DNA of 64,000 bases. Origin: Candidatus Uhrbacteria bacterium. Lineage in GTDB: Bacteria; Patescibacteriota; Patescibacteriia; UBA9934. The translations under genes and the position numbers were made by a program. This document shows positions 33,131 to 42,128 of this stretch, in pieces; position 1 is the stretch's first letter; every line of letters starts with the position of its first letter. The notes under the pieces are model-generated. The model was not told the origin of the DNA. It did no database searches and was given only the letters and a program-made list of their open reading frames with translations. The stretch is taken from assembly GCA_003453595.1 (NCBI GenBank), contig DMOG01000026.1, positions 20,973 to 84,972 on the forward strand. Reading direction: 5' to 3'.

Positions 33131-33190
33131 AGGGAATGTGATTAGAAGTTGTAGAGGTGATTAAGGGGAGTTGGAGGGGAACCGCATGTG

Positions 33191-34801
33191 TCACTCTGCG
33201 AGTTCTGCCAACATCTGCCGTGTCTTCATCTGACTTGTATCTACTTCAAATACTTGATCGATTCGATCTCCTAGTTCAAACTTTGTAAAAAATGTTGGTT
33301 CTATGTCAATCACATAATCTGCCCAATCACTGCCAAACATTTCAGTAGCGATTTCTTCACTGTTTATTTTTCGCAAAACCGGAACAAGGTCATCATCTCC
33401 GCTGGCTAACATATAAACACTGTTGTCAGATTGAATTTTTACCAGTGCAACTCCTGCTTTTGGTAACATAACTCCTCCCAAATCAAACTGGGCAAGCTCA
33501 TCATCGTTCATGACTTTAATATCAGAGAACGAATTTGACCAAGTAAAATATGCATTTGAGTCTAAAAATACTCTTCGCTTTCCAGCTGAGTCAATATAAT
33601 AAACCGAGGAAAATGAATTGCTTTTTATCAAATCTCCTGACGCATACCCTTCCACTGGAATTGATACTGGCTGCAAATCTTGTTGTGCTTGTGCTGATGC
33701 ATAACTAGCTGCCAGCACAATCGCTTGATTAACATTTAATCGACCAGCACCAAATTGGTTACGATATTTACCACTTAAACTCATGGGGTCAACTGAAAGC
33801 TTTAATATATTCCGAATATCAGTTGGACTTAATGTTGGATATTTGGCCAGAATCAAGGCAGCTGAGCCAGCCACAACCGGCGAGGCCACTGAGGTTCCAG
33901 ACCAGTGATCACCATATAAAGTGCTATACCCTGCTGATGGTTCATAATAAAACAATCCATACATATCTTCCCCTGGCGCTGATAAATCTGCACAAGAACT
34001 GCCGTAATTTGAAAACAAAGAATGTTGATCTGACGCGTCTGAGGCTGCAACACCAATCACCCAATCCTCATCACCATCATTGTAGCAGGCAGGATAAACT
34101 GGATTATTATTGATATTCACTCCTTCATTACCAAGCGCAGCAACTACAACTACTCCGTGATTAAAGGCATTCATCACAGCTTTGCGCAAAGCTGGATCAT
34201 CAGTGCTTCCTGAAAAACTCAGATTAATAACATCAGCACCATTTTCCACTGCATAATTAATCGCCTCTCGAGCGTCCATTGAATTGCCTGATCCGGTTTT
34301 ATCCAACATCCGCACTGCCATAATGCGCGCATCCCAAACAACACCAGTTAGACCTTCGTGATTATTTCCAACAGCAGCAATCAATCCTGAAATAACTGTG
34401 CCATGTGATACAGCGTCAGGGTCTGACCCACGCGATGTGTCTGGAGTGGGATCATTGTCACTATCAATAAAATCCCAACCATAAACATCGTCCACAAATC
34501 CATTATCATCGTCATCGATGTTATTATCAGCAATCTCACCTGTATTTACCCAAATATTGTCCATAAGATCTGGATGATCAAGATCAACGCCAGTGTCCAA
34601 TACAGCAATCACAACCGAACCATCACCTGTTTTGATGTCCCATGCCTCTGGAGCATCAATCATATCCAAATACCATTGCTCGTCATACTCAGTATCATTT
34701 GGCGTCCGAGCAAAAACAACCGCAGGAAGCATACATAAAAGCAATCCTGCGGAAATTATTGTTTTAATTGTTTGTTTCCTCCTATTCACACTATTCTTCA
34801 A
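33191..34801 (-). CDS. secreted S8 subtilase with a C-terminal surface module
   Basis: 536 residues with a signal peptide (about 12-31, cleavage near VFA-RTP). The catalytic triad is complete: Asp69 (VLDTGVDL), His133 (SHGTVISG) and Ser304 (SGTSVASP), with oxyanion Asn225 (LGNEG). No long pro-domain is seen. Residues about 388-512 form a module (SGDLIKSNSFSSVYYIDSAG ... FLDSNAYFTW ... FGSDWADYV) closely like the N-terminal module of the S-layer-like protein at 35676. That suggests attachment to, or processing of, the surface layer. It overlaps the TPR gene by 11 bp. Confidence 0.93.
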   Translation of the reverse strand: MKNSVNRRKQTIKTIISAGLLLCMLPAVVFARTPNDTEYDEQWYLDMIDAPEAWDIKTGDGSVVIAVLDTGVDLDHPDLMDNIWVNTGEIADNNIDDDDNGFVDDVYGWDFIDSDNDPTPDTSRGSDPDAVSHGTVISGLIAAVGNNHEGLTGVVWDARIMAVRMLDKTGSGNSMDAREAINYAVENGADVINLSFSGSTDDPALRKAVMNAFNHGVVVVAALGNEGVNINNNPVYPACYNDGDEDWVIGVAASDASDQHSLFSNYGSSCADLSAPGEDMYGLFYYEPSAGYSTLYGDHWSGTSVASPVVAGSAALILAKYPTLSPTDIRNILKLSVDPMSLSGKYRNQFGAGRLNVNQAIVLAASYASAQAQQDLQPVSIPVEGYASGDLIKSNSFSSVYYIDSAGKRRVFLDSNAYFTWSNSFSDIKVMNDDELAQFDLGGVMLPKAGVALVKIQSDNSVYMLASGDDDLVPVLRKINSEEIATEMFGSDWADYVIDIEPTFFTKFELGDRIDQVFEVDTSQMKTRQMLAELAE

Positions 34802-35471
34802 TACAAGTGTCTTCTACCACTTGCATATCTTGTTCAATTGACTCCACTGGTCCGCTTTCATTCTTAGCAAGAGTAAGAGCAACATTATAATGATCCAATG
34901 ACTTCTGACACTGACCATGATCTGCATAATATTCTCCCAATTGCACCATCACCCACTGAGTTTGTCCGATTGTATCAATATAATCAAGTAAAAGATCTTC
35001 AACTTCTAAGCCGCGTGTTTCATCTCGCTCTATCACCTTTATTACATCCCGGTAAAACTCCTCCATTGGGGAAAGTTCAAGCGCAGTGCGAAATGCTTCT
35101 TCTGCTTTATCCCAATCTTCCATCATGTAAACAATGTTTCCATAGGTATTCCAAGCAGCTGGATTGATTGAATTGTAAGTAAAGTATTCCTCATAAATTT
35201 CCCGAGCCTGTACCAAATCGCCAAGATAATACGCGTCAGTTCCAGCAATCTCATAAAGATTAAGGTCAGGACGCTCATCAGCTTTTTTTGATGCAGTAAT
35301 TGATGAAAGAGATTGTGCAAGCTGTTGTTGTAAAGTGGTAACAGTCTCCGGGTCTGATTGCACCTCCATGTGCGTTACAAGACCATAGTACGGATTTGTA
35401 GATTGAAAGAGCCAATATCCTCCAGCAACAATTATCACAATTGCTGCCAAAATAAGTGGGAGTTTTTTCAT
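34791..35471 (-). CDS. membrane-anchored TPR protein
   Basis: 226 residues: an N-terminal membrane segment (LPLILAAIVIIVAGGYWL) and, from about 65, tetratricopeptide-like helices (AWNTYGNIVYMMEDWDKAEE is the clearest, then GQCQKSLDHYNVALTLAKN). TPR domains mediate protein contacts; here the domain faces outward. Translationally coupled to the subtilase, it may help it fold or localise, an inference from context. Confidence 0.82.
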   Translation of the reverse strand: MKKLPLILAAIVIIVAGGYWLFQSTNPYYGLVTHMEVQSDPETVTTLQQQLAQSLSSITASKKADERPDLNLYEIAGTDAYYLGDLVQAREIYEEYFTYNSINPAAWNTYGNIVYMMEDWDKAEEAFRTALELSPMEEFYRDVIKVIERDETRGLEVEDLLLDYIDTIGQTQWVMVQLGEYYADHGQCQKSLDHYNVALTLAKNESGPVESIEQDMQVVEDTCIEE

Positions 35472-35531
35472 AAGTAGATATGTGATTTATGCCTATATTT
35501 TATCGGATTATAGAAGATATGGCAACCAAGT

Positions 35532-35598
35532 TGGGGTCAGGTCTTTACTCGGAACACCCAAATTGATAAAAGGTGTTCCGAGTAAAGACCTGACCCCA
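35532..35598. repeat. perfect inverted-repeat element (27-bp arms), copy 2
   Basis: Arms at 35532-35558 and 35572-35598 begin TGGGGTCAGGTCTTTACTCG, identical to the copy at 7122-7190. The 13-bp loop matches the reverse complement of the loop of copy 1 at about 10 of 13 positions, so the copies are in opposite orientation. Confidence 0.85.
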
Positions 35599-35609
35599 TT
35601 TGCGCAAAA

Positions 35610-35637
35610 CCAAAACCCCGCCGAAGCGGGGTTTTGG
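35610..35637 (-). terminator. terminator of the S-layer-like gene
   Basis: CCAAAACCCCGC pairs with GCGGGGTTTTGG around a CGAA loop (written on the plus strand). It lies about 40 bp after the stop at 35676 on the minus strand and ends in GGGGTTTTGGTTTTG. Confidence 0.8.
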
Positions 35638-35675
35638 TACTTGATTGCTCAAGATTTGAGGATTTCTAATCGAGA

Positions 35676-38600
35676 TTAGAATTGGATTGCACCACCAGAG
35701 ATAGGCAAGCTATCAACTAGGTATGCGCCCCATCCTTGCTGAGCAGCTGTAAGTCCAGCTACTCCATCGTCTTCCCAATAGAATGAATCAGGTCGGCGAA
35801 GAATGTTTTGTGTAGTTACTGGCAATGTCATATTTCGTCCAAGGTAACCACGAACCAAGGTAACGGTTAGTGTGTCTACGCTTGTAACAAGTACGATTTC
35901 CTCAGTTGCGTCACATGTTGTGTTAGCACCTGCAAGACATAGCTGATCACCTTCTGTAATTCCAGTTACAGCACTTAAGATAAGTGTGGTATCTGCAATT
36001 GTTATAGCTGGGTCATCGATTGTAACTGTTGGATTTACCCATGTTGAGAACTCGGTTGCTCCAACAAGGGAGAACTGAATAGTGTCATGGTTTGTTGAAG
36101 AAGCTCCCACTGAGTCAAAGTACAAAGCAAATGTGTATGTGGTTCCGGCTGGAACTACAAGTGCCTCTGCGTCTGTATCAAACTCCAACTGAACATAGTC
36201 AACCTTTGCATCTTGTGCAAGATCGATTGTTGTTGCGCCTTCTACGAATGTCCACTCGGCATCATCGTCAAGAGCAGTTCCTGTTCCGGTTGTTGTCAAG
36301 TTGTACAAGTCAAAGTCTGAAGTCTGGATATCATCTCCTGTTACTCCATCATCTGGATCCCATGTATTCCACAATGTTGTTTCGTTATCTGTTGAAGAGA
36401 GTTTCCATACAAAGTCATGGATAATCACATCTTCATTTGCAGATGCGGCAACATTAAAGCGGTAAACTTCTTGGTCACCAGGAACCTTTGTTCCAGATGG
36501 GCTTGATGAACTCAAGCTGATTGTTGGTGTTGTTTCCTTAACAATGAATGTTGCAATTCCGTCTGTTGAATGCAAGTCGTCTCCAACAGCACTTACATCA
36601 TCGTCATCTAATGTTGATCCTGAACCAACTCCGACAGCTCGGAAGTTATCATCATTGGTTGCATCAATAAAGAATCCCATACGAACCTTTTCGCCAGAAG
36701 TTGAAGAACCGCCAGCGTTTCGGTCAATAACAGGAACATTAACAAATACTTCAACTGTAGCTGGATCATCTGTAGTTACATAGATTGGAGCTGTTGACAA
36801 GCTAAACTTGGCTTCATTTCCGTTCATTGTAGCAGTCTTTGATCCAGTTGTGCCATTTTCAAGTGGGTACTCAATTGTAACCAATGAAATGTTGTTTGCG
36901 TAACCAGAGTCATTACATGTTGTTGTTAAACATGAACCTGGAGTGACATCGTCAACATTAACATCGTCGTCCTCACCCTGCTCTTCTGAAACAGTGAAGG
37001 TGCTGACCTGGAATGCTTCGTTTGTTGCTGTGATTCTGTATGTAGCTACATGACTATCTGTTGTGTTTGACAACAAGAAATCTGCGCTTGGTGTTCCAGA
37101 ATCGGCAGTAACTGCGATTGATCCAGCTGGAGATACTGTTACGATAACAGCACTTGTTAATGTTGTTCCACCGTTTAGAGCGTCAGCAGCTGCGCCTCCG
37201 CTGGTAAGTGGGTCAACATCTGAACCTCCATCATCTTGGGCAACAATATCCTCTGAAGCATCAGCGATATCAAATGAGAAGTAATCGCTATCAGCATCAG
37301 ATGGATTTGCAAAGTTACAGTAGAGCTGTACTTTTTGTGTTGCGCCAGCTGCGAGTGTCCAATTTACAGAACTAAATGTAATAGTCTGTCCATTGCTTGC
37401 TGGTGATTTTGGTCCGGCAAGAAGAGCATTGTTAATGTCGTAGATTGAACATGAACTTACGAAATCATTAACATCATATCCTGAAGCTCCACCGATTGTG
37501 GATGTTTCAGAACCATCATCGTCTCCATAGGCAGAGAACGCGATGCTGGTAATTTCAACATCTCCAGAGTCTCCAGCAACAAGGTTGAAATCAACAACAT
37601 TCACATCTGTCATTCCATGAATAGTTGTGAAATCTGTTGGTGTTGAAGCCAAAGACATTGTTAATGAAGCACTTCGAGCTGTTTGTGCATAACCTGTAAT
37701 ATCAGCTGATGGCACAACATCAGTTGCGTTTGTAAGAGTGTCACCATTGGTGTCCTCAGCTACAAATCCTGAGATATCTAGAGTTGCTCCAAGAGCTGTT
37801 CCGGTTGTGATTGTGTCATCAACATCAACAACAACTTGGATATTCAATGTTTCACCAGCGCTCATTTCAAAGTCATCAGTGAAATCAATTGTTTGTGCAC
37901 CATCGTTTGTTCCGTCAGCTCCACAGACAACAGTAATACAATCAAGTTCCAATGGACCCATGATTGTTGCTCCTGTATCTGCGTTAACAAGCTTGATGTC
38001 AGAAATGTTTCCTTCTGCACCAGTGTTAATAAGACCATCGCTATCATTTCCTGAATCATCGCCTGGAGTGAATGGATTATTATTTCCATCATCTTCAGCA
38101 CCAACGATAATATCAAGATCTTTGATAGTGATATCCTGAACAGTTGTAAATGTAAACTCAAGAAGAACTTGGTCATTACTGTTTGTTCGGATATCACCAG
38201 CACTTGGTCCAGATAGAGCAAATGTTACATCTCCACCTTGGATTGTTGAGTAGTTACACTCATCAGATCCTCCGCCAGCACATGTACCACCGTCATATCC
38301 AGTGATAGTTGCTGCCATTGGGTAGAAATATTCTGCACCTTCTACTTGAACATCAATAGCATTGTCCATGTAAACCTTAGCAGTGTCAGCTGCTTCTCCT
38401 CCGATATCTGCTGTAACTGTAAAAGTCTTACTCTGACCCTTAGCGATATTGTAGTCCTCATCAAAATCAAAGACTACAAGCTTGCTTCCGATATATTCTC
38501 CTGTAGCAACCAAAGTTGTACCTGTGTACATCTTATAGTCACTATGATCAGCGCCGTTATCAACCTTCAATGTTAATGATTGAACATTTCCAGCTTCAGT

Positions 38601-39857
38601 TGCAGTTGTGATCTTGAAAGATCCAATTGTTGCATCGTTCTGGCCCAAAGATGGGTTGTCAATTGTTCCTGTATCAAGAATTGTTACAGTTCCAACTGTT
38701 GTTCCAGAAACTGAGAATGTATTTCCGTCTAGTGGGAAGTTGCCTGCTACATCACCGGCTGATACAACATCTCCATCCTCGTACAAGCCAAATTGGATTT
38801 CATCACCTACGCTTGCAGAAATTGTTACGCGAACAGAAATTGTTCGTGTTTCATTTGCTGCCAATGCAAGGCCAAGACTTCCAAAAGTTGCCTTTCGAGT
38901 TGAAGAGTTTACTGAACGAGCTTCTGTCAAACGAGTGTTATCTTCGTAAAGATAAACATTGGAAACATCGGTTGATGAAGAAAGTCCAATCATCTTAACA
39001 GCGATCTGGCTAACTGTTGTTGCCTCAGATCCTGCTTTGATATCAAACTTCAAAACTTCAACTGTGTTTGCGTTTGTTGGAACTGAAGTTCCAGCTGGGT
39101 TTGAAGATGAAAGTTTTACTGTTACATCTCCTGTTGCGACTACATCGTCAACACCACCCTGTTGTGAACAGTCTGTAAGCTCTGAAACTTCAGAAGTGAT
39201 ATCACTTCCTGCTGTCAAAGCTGAGTCATCAATGCCAGTTCCGTTAAGGAACATAGCTGTTTGCATTTTGTTTGCAGTACGTCCAGCTGATGAAACCATA
39301 AGCTTTTCGCCACCCCATGCAAGGTAATAGTCAGAGCCATCTTTGTACATCATTCCGTCGTATGCGGTTGCTGATGTTAGAGATACTCCTTCTGAATAAT
39401 CTGACCAGAAAACATCGGCAACATCATGAATTTGTGTTGCCCAATCGCTTCCTGCTAGTGCTTCTGCAGTAGCAGCGTCTTCAATCCATAGGATTGATCC
39501 GTCTGTTGAAACTGCGTAAACTTTAGGGTTAGATGTAATCTTAACCCAGTATGAACCTGGTCGGTAAACAATGTTTCCGCCAAGAGCGATATCAGCTAGA
39601 GCGCTGTCTGAGATTGTCTCGACACCACTGAAATCTGAATACCATGTGAAGTAAGTCTTCTCGTTAGGGAATGTGTAACGCATACCGTCTGGTGCGTAGT
39701 AGTAAACGGTTGAGAGAGACTCACTCTTTATAAGGTCACCTGCTGTTGCAGCACTAACTGTGCTTGGAGCAAGGACCGCACTCAAAGAACCAAGAACCAT
39801 TGCAGCAATAGTTACCACTGCAAAGATTCGGTTTCGGAGTTGAAATGCATCGTGCAT
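35676..39857 (-). CDS. very large secreted S-layer-like surface protein
   Basis: 1393 residues from the ATG at 39857 (GAAAGGATAG upstream), rather than the longer frame that runs into the leader. A signal peptide (about 8-36, cleavage near VSA-ATAG) is followed by a 120-residue module (40-157; GDLIKSESLSTVYYYAPDG ... TYFTWYSDFSGV ... GSDWATQIHD) that recurs in the subtilase at 33191. The rest is a long series of beta-sandwich-like domains rich in Thr, Ser, Asp and Gly with few Lys, typical of a surface coat. No membrane anchor is seen at the C-terminus. It follows the ECF sigma and DUF5667 genes and has a structured leader. Confidence 0.85.
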   Translation of the reverse strand: MHDAFQLRNRIFAVVTIAAMVLGSLSAVLAPSTVSAATAGDLIKSESLSTVYYYAPDGMRYTFPNEKTYFTWYSDFSGVETISDSALADIALGGNIVYRPGSYWVKITSNPKVYAVSTDGSILWIEDAATAEALAGSDWATQIHDVADVFWSDYSEGVSLTSATAYDGMMYKDGSDYYLAWGGEKLMVSSAGRTANKMQTAMFLNGTGIDDSALTAGSDITSEVSELTDCSQQGGVDDVVATGDVTVKLSSSNPAGTSVPTNANTVEVLKFDIKAGSEATTVSQIAVKMIGLSSSTDVSNVYLYEDNTRLTEARSVNSSTRKATFGSLGLALAANETRTISVRVTISASVGDEIQFGLYEDGDVVSAGDVAGNFPLDGNTFSVSGTTVGTVTILDTGTIDNPSLGQNDATIGSFKITTATEAGNVQSLTLKVDNGADHSDYKMYTGTTLVATGEYIGSKLVVFDFDEDYNIAKGQSKTFTVTADIGGEAADTAKVYMDNAIDVQVEGAEYFYPMAATITGYDGGTCAGGGSDECNYSTIQGGDVTFALSGPSAGDIRTNSNDQVLLEFTFTTVQDITIKDLDIIVGAEDDGNNNPFTPGDDSGNDSDGLINTGAEGNISDIKLVNADTGATIMGPLELDCITVVCGADGTNDGAQTIDFTDDFEMSAGETLNIQVVVDVDDTITTGTALGATLDISGFVAEDTNGDTLTNATDVVPSADITGYAQTARSASLTMSLASTPTDFTTIHGMTDVNVVDFNLVAGDSGDVEITSIAFSAYGDDDGSETSTIGGASGYDVNDFVSSCSIYDINNALLAGPKSPASNGQTITFSSVNWTLAAGATQKVQLYCNFANPSDADSDYFSFDIADASEDIVAQDDGGSDVDPLTSGGAAADALNGGTTLTSAVIVTVSPAGSIAVTADSGTPSADFLLSNTTDSHVATYRITATNEAFQVSTFTVSEEQGEDDDVNVDDVTPGSCLTTTCNDSGYANNISLVTIEYPLENGTTGSKTATMNGNEAKFSLSTAPIYVTTDDPATVEVFVNVPVIDRNAGGSSTSGEKVRMGFFIDATNDDNFRAVGVGSGSTLDDDDVSAVGDDLHSTDGIATFIVKETTPTISLSSSSPSGTKVPGDQEVYRFNVAASANEDVIIHDFVWKLSSTDNETTLWNTWDPDDGVTGDDIQTSDFDLYNLTTTGTGTALDDDAEWTFVEGATTIDLAQDAKVDYVQLEFDTDAEALVVPAGTTYTFALYFDSVGASSTNHDTIQFSLVGATEFSTWVNPTVTIDDPAITIADTTLILSAVTGITEGDQLCLAGANTTCDATEEIVLVTSVDTLTVTLVRGYLGRNMTLPVTTQNILRRPDSFYWEDDGVAGLTAAQQGWGAYLVDSLPISGGAIQF

Positions 39858-40025
39858 AATCAATTCTATCCTTTCTATTATTATGAGTAATGGCGTATTT
39901 TCGGCCATGCGGCCTCGACCTTTCGGAAAATACACCGGGTTGAACCTTAGATGAAGAAACGCTTAAATGCGTTCCTATCAAGAGCCACCATCTTTGATTG
40001 ATGACTCCTAGATAGAAAAACAAGT
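39858..40025 (-). promoter_or_regulatory. structured 5' leader of the S-layer-like gene
   Basis: A 168-bp gap whose minus-strand RNA can fold: GGTGTATTTTC with GAAAATACGCC (39892-39902 and 39926-39936) enclosing GGCC-GCAT-GGCC; AACGC-ATTTAA-GCGTT near 39957-39971; and GAGTCA...TGGCTC near 39982-40007. Such a leader could stabilise or regulate the mRNA of an abundant surface protein. No known riboswitch class was recognised. Confidence 0.55.
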
Positions 40026-41138
40026 TTATTGTGTAATTTGTGGATCTGAACTTTCGTTTTCCTGATTCTCTTCTACAATTTCTACCTCCTCTACCACTTC
40101 TTCCACTTTTTCTTCTACATCCTCTTGTAAATTAAGCACTGTCATCACCTGCTCTTCGATTGATGCCAGTCTTGCTTCGATACCAAGAAGAGTTGTGTCT
40201 GCATCGCGCAACATGTCAAAGGCACCACGATAGGCACCGGCCGCAAATGAATTCATAGCTTCGGCAACATCATCGGTAGCTTGATCTATTTCAAACTGGA
40301 GTCTAAGGATATCGTCGCCTGACAAAATACCTTCTATTGCATTTTCATTTATAATTGCACTAATTGTTTGCACACGACCTGTGTCAAATGTTTGGCGTTC
40401 GCGTAGATCTGTGTATTCATTTTTAAATGATCGATTAAGCGCAACTCCTGATTCTTGAGTTTCGGTTTGCTCATGCACATCCATGATTGCGTCCACTGCT
40501 GAGTTTGAAACTGCTGTGGTTGTTTCTGTGGCATCCTTGGCAGATTGATCGCCAATGGCATTAAGCTCGGCTTGCAATGTGCTGATTTTTTCATCAAGAA
40601 CACTGGCAACTGTGAGAGTATTTGCATCCTGATTATTCTTTAGCTGTGTTAGAGCGTCTCCGGCTTTTACCACCTCTGTTTCCAATGCATGCACTGTTTC
40701 AGCAAGATAACGCTCTGAACGACCATCATCTATTTGTTGCAATGACTGAATTTCTACCATGCGACGCTGGGCAAATTGAGTATGCAATACAGCGCGTTGA
40801 TCTTGTGGGGAGATAATTAATTGAGCTTGCTCAGTAATTAACTTCACATTATAAAGAGTGTCGCCAGGGATACTACCAACCGCAGCCTTTACTGTTGTGA
40901 ACCAGCCACCAAATAAAAGCGCGAAAATAACAAGACCCACGCCGATTGGGCGTGTGGCAAAAGAAAAAGCATTCCATTTTATGTAAGCAACTTGTGCGTC
41001 ACCAATGACTCGATCATCATGATGACCAATAGCAGTAAGTAATTGAGTCTTGGCCTGATTTTGCCCAACACCATCAACCCATCCAGCATCTGGATGATTT
41101 TTGAGGGATTTGAGTTGTGCGATCACTTCGCGACTCAT
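40026..41138 (-). CDS. DUF5667 single-pass membrane protein, possible anti-sigma factor
   Basis: 370 residues. A cytoplasmic part of about 55 residues, a membrane segment (GVGLVIFALLFGGWFTTVKA, about 62-82), then the DUF5667 motif SIPGDTLYNVKLITEQAQL (about 88-106). The rest is helical with a Glu/Val-rich C-terminal tail (EEKVEEVVEEVEIVEE) that could be flexible. The gene begins 2 bp after the ECF sigma stop, the usual place for an anti-sigma factor, and DUF5667 proteins often accompany such sigmas. Anti-sigma function is inferred from context. Confidence 0.82.
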   Translation of the reverse strand: MSREVIAQLKSLKNHPDAGWVDGVGQNQAKTQLLTAIGHHDDRVIGDAQVAYIKWNAFSFATRPIGVGLVIFALLFGGWFTTVKAAVGSIPGDTLYNVKLITEQAQLIISPQDQRAVLHTQFAQRRMVEIQSLQQIDDGRSERYLAETVHALETEVVKAGDALTQLKNNQDANTLTVASVLDEKISTLQAELNAIGDQSAKDATETTTAVSNSAVDAIMDVHEQTETQESGVALNRSFKNEYTDLRERQTFDTGRVQTISAIINENAIEGILSGDDILRLQFEIDQATDDVAEAMNSFAAGAYRGAFDMLRDADTTLLGIEARLASIEEQVMTVLNLQEDVEEKVEEVVEEVEIVEENQENESSDPQITQ

Positions 41139-41140
41139 AT

Positions 41141-41668
41141 TTATTTTTTAGCGCGCTCTTGAAGCGCTTTTTTTGCTCTATGCAATAGTACCCGGACACT
41201 GCCTGTTGTTTTTTCCAACGATTCAGCAATCTCACCAATACTCATCTCGTCTAAGAACCTCATGACAAGCACATCCCGATATTCCTCTCTTATTTCTCGT
41301 AAAAGCTTGATAAGAGCTTGCTGATCCTGCTGATCTGACAATTCTTCTGCCAAATCATGTTCATCTGTCTTATATTCTGCTTCTTCCACGCCAACCTCGA
41401 TTTTGCGCTTGCGATAGTAGTCAGCAATGACATTTCTTGCGATTCTGTAGAAAAGAGCGGCTGGATTATTGACTAGGGAGGATGTCGCATATTCCCAACC
41501 TCTAAGAAAGACTTCAGCTGCTAATTCATCTGCATCTTCCTTGCTAGGCACGCGGAATATAATGAAGCGACGAATGCGGGAAATATAAAAGTCATACAGT
41601 TCTCCGTATGCTCCTGTATCTCGAAACCTAAAAACTCGAAATAGTAGAAATTTGTTTCGATGTCGCAT
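41141..41668 (-). CDS. ECF (sigma-70 family) RNA polymerase sigma factor
   Basis: 175 residues. Region 2 (about 20-90: AYGELYDFYISRIRRFI, DADELAAEVFLRGWEY, FYRIARNVIADYYRKRK) and region 4 (about 118-172: YRDVLVMRFLDEMSIGEIAE with LEKTTGSVRVLLHRAKKAL) match ECF sigma factors. There is no region 3. It heads the operon with the DUF5667 protein and may control the S-layer-like gene downstream. A TTGACA box lies upstream at 41710-41715 on the minus strand. Confidence 0.93.
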   Translation of the reverse strand: MRHRNKFLLFRVFRFRDTGAYGELYDFYISRIRRFIIFRVPSKEDADELAAEVFLRGWEYATSSLVNNPAALFYRIARNVIADYYRKRKIEVGVEEAEYKTDEHDLAEELSDQQDQQALIKLLREIREEYRDVLVMRFLDEMSIGEIAESLEKTTGSVRVLLHRAKKALQERAKK

Positions 41669-41761
41669 TTCAATTAATAAGTCGTTAAAATTCCTTTTGC
41701 GTTACACATTGTCAAAAGGTCAGTAATCATAGCAAAAAAACCGCTTTTAATCAAGGGGAAT

Positions 41762-41790
41762 TTGACAAAATGCCTATTTTTGTCTACTCT
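41762..41790 (+). promoter_or_regulatory. promoter of the plus-strand surface/peptidase operon
   Basis: TTGACA (41762-41767), 17 bp, TACTCT (41785-41790). About 29 bp separate it from the ATG at 41820, and no Shine-Dalgarno sequence is visible. It is divergent from the ECF sigma promoter. Confidence 0.65.
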
Positions 41791-41819
41791 AGCGTAGACA
41801 AATCATCATTTATTCCCCT

Positions 41820-42116
41820 ATGACTGGCCAAAATACCCCTGTTCGCCTTTCTGTGTCTGAAGCTGCCAAAATCTTTGGCGTTAGCGCCAGAACCATCAGA
41901 CGAGCTATCACAGACAATGAAATCACCTATATCGTTGTTCAGGGTCGATATAAGATCAATTTTGAGTCTTTGCTAAAATGGTCACAATCAAGCACTACTG
42001 TCCGCAATAAACGCGACAAAGCCGGAATTGGCCAATTTGTGGAAAAATGGAAAATCAAAAACACACTTTATTCTCCAAATCCTGATATAATTAAAAAAGA
42101 TTCTGATGACTCTTGA
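41820..42116 (+). CDS. helix-turn-helix (excisionase/MerR-like) DNA-binding protein
   Basis: 98 residues. The N-terminal part, LSVSEAAKIFGVSARTIRRAI followed by EITYIVVQGRYKINFESLLKW, is the excisionase/MerR-type winged helix (residues about 9-58). The C-terminal 40 residues are basic and unstructured. It is encoded 12 bp ahead of the GH-like gene and divergently from the ECF sigma gene, so it could regulate either unit. Confidence 0.82.
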   Translation: MTGQNTPVRLSVSEAAKIFGVSARTIRRAITDNEITYIVVQGRYKINFESLLKWSQSSTTVRNKRDKAGIGQFVEKWKIKNTLYSPNPDIIKKDSDDS

Positions 42117-42128
42117 GCTTTATAAAGT

